Below are positions 59,270 to 64,000 of a stretch of 64,000 nucleotides of DNA, in pieces (position 1 is the stretch's first letter; every line of letters starts with the position of its first letter). Below the pieces are notes generated by a model that saw only the letters and a list, made by a program, of their open reading frames with translations, was not told where the DNA came from and searched no databases. A program made the position numbers and the translations under genes. Source of the DNA: Bacteroidota bacterium (lineage in GTDB: Bacteria; Bacteroidota; Bacteroidia; 2-12-FULL-35-15); the NCBI GenBank assembly GCA_025963715.1, contig JAOQAG010000016.1, forward strand, positions 1 to 64,000, read 5' to 3'.

Positions 59270-59911
59270 ATGCAGATCCATTTTTTAAAAAAAGCATTGA
59301 TCGTTGTATTCATGCTTTCGCTTTTTGAGACACCTCTTTTTGCTCAAAACTATTCGAACAAACCTTCTTCCATCTTTTCATTTACGCTTGGGCTTACCAG
59401 CACCAACCTGATCAAAGATACTACAGGCTATAAATCGGGAATTTTATTCAATGGCGGTTTTACATATAGCTTAACGCTCAACGATCATTTTAATGTGGCT
59501 GTGGAAGCGCTGTATACCGGTAAGGCTTTTAAAATGGATTCGCCTTTGATCAAATACCGTTATTATTATATGGACATTCCATTGTATGCTCAATGGAAGC
59601 TGGGCGATAATGTGCGGATCAATGGCGGCGGCTATTATTCGATCGCGACCAATTCGCAGCAGATTGTGCTGGATTCGGGTAAGCCCAACGGTGTACGCAT
59701 CAATAAAGTGAGCGCTGTAAAACCAACGGATTATGGCTTTTTGCTGGGAGTTGAATTTGATATCAATAAAAGCATTGGTCTGGGTGCGCGATACAGCATG
59801 TCGGGTTCCACTTTTTTTGAAAAGAACGCTGTTAATTTTGGCGTGTTCCAGTTCTCTGTAAAATATTCGCCGATCAAAACATATAAAGTGTTTTTTGGGA
59901 AGAAGGATTAA
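59270..59911 (+). CDS. Outer-membrane beta-barrel (porin-family-like) protein
   Basis: Signal peptide; barrel pattern ending SVKYSPIKTYKVFF. Confidence 0.8.
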   Translation: MQIHFLKKALIVVFMLSLFETPLFAQNYSNKPSSIFSFTLGLTSTNLIKDTTGYKSGILFNGGFTYSLTLNDHFNVAVEALYTGKAFKMDSPLIKYRYYYMDIPLYAQWKLGDNVRINGGGYYSIATNSQQIVLDSGKPNGVRINKVSAVKPTDYGFLLGVEFDINKSIGLGARYSMSGSTFFEKNAVNFGVFQFSVKYSPIKTYKVFFGKKD

Positions 59912-60011
59912 CGTTTACTGGTTCATTTGTTCAATCGTTCATTGGTTGCTGTGTGTGCTGTATGATCAATGTACCGGTTGTATTATCATTAACCATCTGC
60001 CTGATAAATTT

Positions 60012-61490
60012 GTACTCAAATCAGATCATAATTTTAAATCATAAGCGCCACAGGCGATCTTTTTATACATCATAAAGATCATTTTTGATCTGCGTTCCGA
60101 TACGCAGGACTTCACTGGTATGATTTGGTTCCAAGAATTTAAAGTTTCTGCAATTTTTTATCTTTTATCTTTTATCTTTTATCTTTTTACTTTTTGCAGC
60201 CAAAAAGTAACAATCCCGCACGTGCGGGATAATCTTGTAATGCAATTTCTTCTTCCGCTCTCGCTCAGAAGAACCGCGGTTAATGATCGCCAATTAATTC
60301 TCAGCATTGATTTGATATATTCGAAAAGATCTTCTGTTTTTGCATCATTCGTCCGGCGATCATTCCCGCTATTGCTGCACAAGATCAAAAGCGTCTACCC
60401 GGATGAGTATCGTTTTTAATTGTGATTCCGTTGCTGTGTGTGTTGCTGCGTGGTAAGACAGAATGAAAGCTGTCTGATTAATTTGCACTAAAATCAAATC
60501 ATAATTTTAAATCATAAGCGCCACAGGCGATCTTTTTGTACATCATAAAGATCATTTTTAATCTGCGTTCCTATACGAAGGGCTTCACTGGTATGATTTG
60601 GCTCCGAGAATTTAAAGCTTCTGCAATTTTTATCTTTTTACTTTTTGCAGCCAAAAAGTAACAAAAAGCTTTTTTATCTTGTAAGGCAATTTCTTCTTCC
60701 GCTCCCGCTCAGAAGAACCGCGGTGAATGATCGCCCATTAATTCTCCGCACTGATCTGATATATTCGAAAAGATCTTCTGTTTTCGCATCATTCGTCCGG
60801 CGATCCTTCCCGCTATTGCTGCACAAGATCAAAAACGTCTACCCGGATGAATATTGTTTTTAATTGGGATCTCATTGCTGTGTGTTACTGTGTGGTAAGA
60901 CAGAATGAAAGCTGTTTGATTAATTTGCACCAAAATCAAATCATAATTTTAAATCATAAGCGCCACAGGCGATCTTTTAAGCATCATAACAATCATTTTT
61001 AATCTGCGTTCCGATACACAGAACTTCACTGGTATGATTCGTTCCAAGAATTTAAAGTTTCTGCAATTTTTTATCTTCTTACTTTTTGCAGCCAAAAAGT
61101 AACAATCCCGCACGTGCGGGATTAATCTTGTAATGCAATTTCTTCTTCCGCTCTCGCTCAGAAGAACCGCGGCTAATGATCGCCAATTAATTCTCCGCAC
61201 TGATCTGATATATTCGAAAAGATCTTCTGTTTTCGCATCATTCGTCCGGCGATCCTTCCCGCTATTGCTGCACAAGATCAAAAACGTCTACCCGGATGAG
61301 TATCGTTTTTAATTGGGATTGAATTACTGTGTTTGATTTACTTGCAGACAGAATCATCATTAATTTGCTGTTTGATTAATTTGCACTAAAATCAAATCAT
61401 AATTTTAAATCATAAACGCCACAGGCGATCTTTTTATACATCATAAAGATCATTTTTGATCTGCGTTCCTATACGCAGGACTTTACCGGT
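60012..61490. repeat. Direct array of ~440-475 bp repeat units: three full and one truncated copy
   Basis: Anchor (g)cgccacaggcgatc at 60045, 60518, 60960 and 61416; shared hairpins and conserved blocks. Confidence 0.93.
60156..60183. repeat. Heptamer array TTTTATC x4 inside repeat unit 1
   Basis: Four exact copies; units 2 and 3 have a single copy at the equivalent site. Confidence 0.9.
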
Positions 61491-61934
61491 ATATTGTTGT
61501 GTATAAAAAATGGCCGGAAGGCTATCGACCACTGGTAAATGGAAATACAGTAAAGTGGGTAAAAAACACCCCCTGCAGCAAGCAATTATGCATCGTTTAA
61601 GAATTACCTCAAAACTATTTTTACATGTGCAGAAACATCATCGCTGAGCAAAGAATTAAAATCTGCTGCTTCTTTAAATGATATTCAAACCGGTAATGTT
61701 TTTATTGCAGGCGGCTTCCCGGGCCATACTGCATTGCTTGTTGATGTATGCGAAAATAAAATCACGTATGGGGAATTATATATGATCCGGCAAAGTTAGA
61801 TGCCTGCGCAGGAAATTCACATTCTTAAAAATTACACGAACAGCGCTACCTCTCCGTGGTATAGCATCAATTTTGCAGGAGACCCCGAAACGCCATAATG
61901 GACGTTTAAGAAGAAGTCTTTAATGCGATTTTGA
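61490..61934 (+). pseudogene. Decayed DUF4846-like gene fragment
   Basis: Conceptual translation YKKWPEGYRPLVNGNTVKWVKNTPCSK [frameshift] SNYASFKNYLKTIFTCAETSSLSKELKSAASLNDIQTGNVFIAGGFPGHTALLVDVCENKITYGELYMIRQS*MPAQEIHILKNYTNSATSPWYSINFAGDPETP*WTF; in-frame TAG 61797-61799 and TAA 61896-61898. Confidence 0.75.
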
Positions 61935-61943
61935 ATCCTGCTT

Positions 61944-62870
61944 ATGATTAAAAAAATTGTTCGTTTTGCGTGTTTTTTCTTTTTACTTTTTCCCGGTCGT
62001 GCATCCGCACAATTCATCACGCTGAATGAAGGTGTGGTGCCTGCGGGCGACAGAACTTACATTTCTTTTTCACAGGGATTGGGTAACATGCGTACACCTG
62101 CCAGGATCCGGCCGCTGAATGCCATTATTTTTGAAGGACAGCTGGCACCTTCCTTTTTTGTGCGCCTTGGAAATCACAGTCCGTTTGGAGTTGCATTTAC
62201 ACCCAAAGTAGTATTGCGCATGTATCAGCAGGCAAGCCTTCCTGTAAAAAGCCCGAGTTATAATCCTTCGTTGATGATCTACCAGCGATTGAATTATTCT
62301 TTTTTCCATTTAAAAATGTTCAAGTGGTTCAAGACTGAAAAGCGTGTGAATTTTTTGACCTACAAAATTGCGCATCTTTCCAACGGTCAGGCCGGAAGTT
62401 ATTACACTGACAGTTCTAACACGGCCGTTAATTTGAATAATGGGAATTTTTCCACCAACTATGCGGAGATCGCTTACAGCTGGTCGGCGATTGATTCCGG
62501 AAAAGTAGGACGGGCTTATGTTAACGGTCGCATCGCCTACGAGCATCATTTTAACCTGGATCGGGAAATAGGATTAAAAAATACGTACTATTTTAATAAA
62601 GTCTCGATCGAGAACAAGCTGATCTATTCCAATCAGTTTAAAGCATCCATCACGTATAGCATCATGACCGGAAGTAAACAATTTGGTGTAAAGCATTCGG
62701 TGGATCTGTTTTTATCGTACCGGCTTTTTCCTAAAAATTCAGATTTTTCAGTGTTTATCAGGGGATATGTAGGGCCGGATTATTACAACATTTATTATGT
62801 GAATAATATCCGTGCGGTAACGGTGGGGATCCTGGCGGATCCGCTGAGTATTCCGATTTTTAAGAAATGA
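61944..62870 (+). CDS. Divergent outer-membrane phospholipase A (PldA/OMPLA)-like protein
   Basis: Signal peptide; SYNPSLMIYQR, HLSNGQAG, STNYAEIAY and C-terminal GYVGPDYYNIYYVNNIRAVTVGILADPL resemble OMPLA landmarks. Confidence 0.6.
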   Translation: MIKKIVRFACFFFLLFPGRASAQFITLNEGVVPAGDRTYISFSQGLGNMRTPARIRPLNAIIFEGQLAPSFFVRLGNHSPFGVAFTPKVVLRMYQQASLPVKSPSYNPSLMIYQRLNYSFFHLKMFKWFKTEKRVNFLTYKIAHLSNGQAGSYYTDSSNTAVNLNNGNFSTNYAEIAYSWSAIDSGKVGRAYVNGRIAYEHHFNLDREIGLKNTYYFNKVSIENKLIYSNQFKASITYSIMTGSKQFGVKHSVDLFLSYRLFPKNSDFSVFIRGYVGPDYYNIYYVNNIRAVTVGILADPLSIPIFKK

Positions 62871-62940
62871 TACGGATCATACGAATTTGAAAACGAATCT
62901 CTACGAATCTCTACGAATCTGTGTGCGCTGTGTGTTTTTT

Positions 62941-63070
62941 GAACCACATAAGGCACAAAAGAACACAAAAGGCGAGGTGTGAAATGCAATGTATTAATCT
63001 GTGTGTGCTATGTGTTTTTTTGAACCACATAAGGAACAAAAGAACACAAAAGGCGAGGTGTGAAATGCTA
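62941..63070. repeat. Direct repeat (period 81 bp) of GAACCACATAAGGCACAAAAGAACACAAAAGGCGAGGTGTGAAATG
   Basis: Copies begin at 62941 and 63022. Confidence 0.9.
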
Positions 63071-63133
63071 ATGCGTTAATTTGTGTGCAGTGTATGCAAG
63101 ATGCAAAATTTGGAAACCAATCTCTCCTCGTGT

Positions 63134-63226
63134 TGTCATCCCGGGCCTGACCCGGGATCTGTTAATTAAAAAACAAAGCACACACTGCAAACATTCGTAA
63201 GACCCGGGGTCAAGCCCGGGTAAGAG
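63134..63226. repeat. REP-like inverted repeat TGTCATCCCGGGCCTGACCCGGGATCTG ... AGACCCGGGGTCAAGCCCGGG
   Basis: Same family as 3-96, with imperfect right arm. Confidence 0.8.
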
Positions 63227-63237
63227 TAAAATAAAAA

Positions 63238-63265
63238 ATCCCGCTACAATAAAATGCAGCGGGAT
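63238..63265 (-). terminator. Rho-independent terminator
   Basis: ATCCCGCT / AGCGGGAT stem with T run on the minus strand. Confidence 0.7.
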
Positions 63266-63290
63266 CTTTTTATACGTTAATTGGTATAGC

Positions 63291-63836
63291 TTACGCTTTT
63301 ACTTTTATCAATGCAGGATACCTGCGTTGTACCAGGTAAAATGTTCCGAATAAAATTCCATTGAAAAATAAATCCCCCAACATAGTTGGTGCAAAAAACG
63401 GTAATCCCATTACATACGCGGTGTTTAATCCTGTGATGCCGCCTGCAAAATGAATTCCTGCCCAGTAACCAAAATTAGTAATGATGAAAAACAATACCGA
63501 TGATACAACGGAACCCATCGCGATTCTGGTAACAGTAGTGTTGTTTTTTACCCATAAACCAATGCAGGAAGTGATGATAAATGCTGCATATACATACGGA
63601 ATGGTGCTATGGAATCCATAACCGGTAATAAGCTGCAGTGCAACGTCGCTTAAGATCATGGTGATCAGCGGAATCGCGAAAGCAAGAATTTTATTTTCGA
63701 AATAAACGGCACCGAACAATGCCATTGCGGCAATGGGAGTGAAGTTTGGGATGTGCGGAAATAAACGGGTGATCGCAGCTACAAAGATCGCAGAGCAAAC
63801 GAACAGAAATTTAGGGGTGATCAATTTGGTTTTCAT
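63291..63836 (-). CDS. DUF6580-like putative transport membrane protein
   Basis: FPHIPNFTPIAAMALFGAVYF and five or more TM segments, resembling ECF-S-like DUF6580 proteins. Confidence 0.75.
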   Translation of the reverse strand: MKTKLITPKFLFVCSAIFVAAITRLFPHIPNFTPIAAMALFGAVYFENKILAFAIPLITMILSDVALQLITGYGFHSTIPYVYAAFIITSCIGLWVKNNTTVTRIAMGSVVSSVLFFIITNFGYWAGIHFAGGITGLNTAYVMGLPFFAPTMLGDLFFNGILFGTFYLVQRRYPALIKVKA

Positions 63837-63898
63837 GATGAATGATATTATACTACAAAAATAAGTTTTTATTTTTTAATTATAAAATGTACTGTGGT

Positions 63899-64000
63899 TT
63901 ATGTTTGAAGCACACCCACGTTGTATTGTTTGGTGATCGGGGAGTGGTTGGCGGCTTCTATTCCCATGGAGATCCATTTGCGGGTATCGATCGGGTTGAT
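63899..64000 (-). CDS. C-terminal fragment of an unidentified gene running off the window
   Basis: Open frame INPIDTRKWISMGIEAANHSPITKQYNVGVLQT ending in TAA; too short to assign. Confidence 0.5.
   Translation of the reverse strand: MNPIDTRKWISMGIEAANHSPITKQYNVGVLQT

Noticed and set aside
60120-61281. ORFs of 99, 72, 110 and 69 aa in the 60-61 kb repeats
   Set aside because: Their frames and ends differ between repeat copies and they cross the hairpins; interpreted as translations of a non-coding repeat
60012-61490. The repeat array considered as a CRISPR or an insertion sequence
   Set aside because: Units are ~450 bp with no short repeats and unique spacers, no transposase ORF, and no clear terminal inverted repeats
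1-64000. tRNA or rRNA genes
   Set aside because: No cloverleaf-like GGTTCGA/CCA-terminated segment or rRNA-like sequence was recognised by eye; a tRNAscan-SE run would settle this

Overview
A 64 kb chromosomal window from a Bacteroidota-type genome. The support for that is TAnnTTTG promoters, a type IX secretion C-terminal sorting domain, and a ribH / TPR / recF / DUF721 neighbourhood. Most of the window is ordinary housekeeping, envelope and signalling genes. I saw no transposase, CRISPR array, rRNA or recognisable tRNA. The items most worth a second look are: (1) a ~15.6 kb gene (19433-35017, minus strand) for a T9SS-secreted repeat protein, in which two PKD-like domains appear to be split at the same loop by unrelated modules, one of them a seven-repeat SBBP beta-propeller; (2) a dispersed ~450 bp non-coding repeat family, with a direct array at 60.0-61.5 kb and an inverted copy at 43.9-44.1 kb, whose 10-bp hairpin shows compensatory changes between copies; (3) heptanucleotide tandem arrays that abut or nearly abut the start codons of three genes; (4) several families of dispersed short palindromes; (5) a decayed DUF4846 pseudogene next to the repeat array; (6) a 219-aa membrane protein resembling Pyr4/PaxB-type terpene cyclases, beside a phytoene-desaturase-like FAD enzyme; (7) a divergent PldA/OMPLA-like phospholipase; (8) an 1838-aa protein with 24 TPR-like repeats that includes an exact-register 786-bp block duplication. 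All family assignments come from reading the provided translations; no database search was run.
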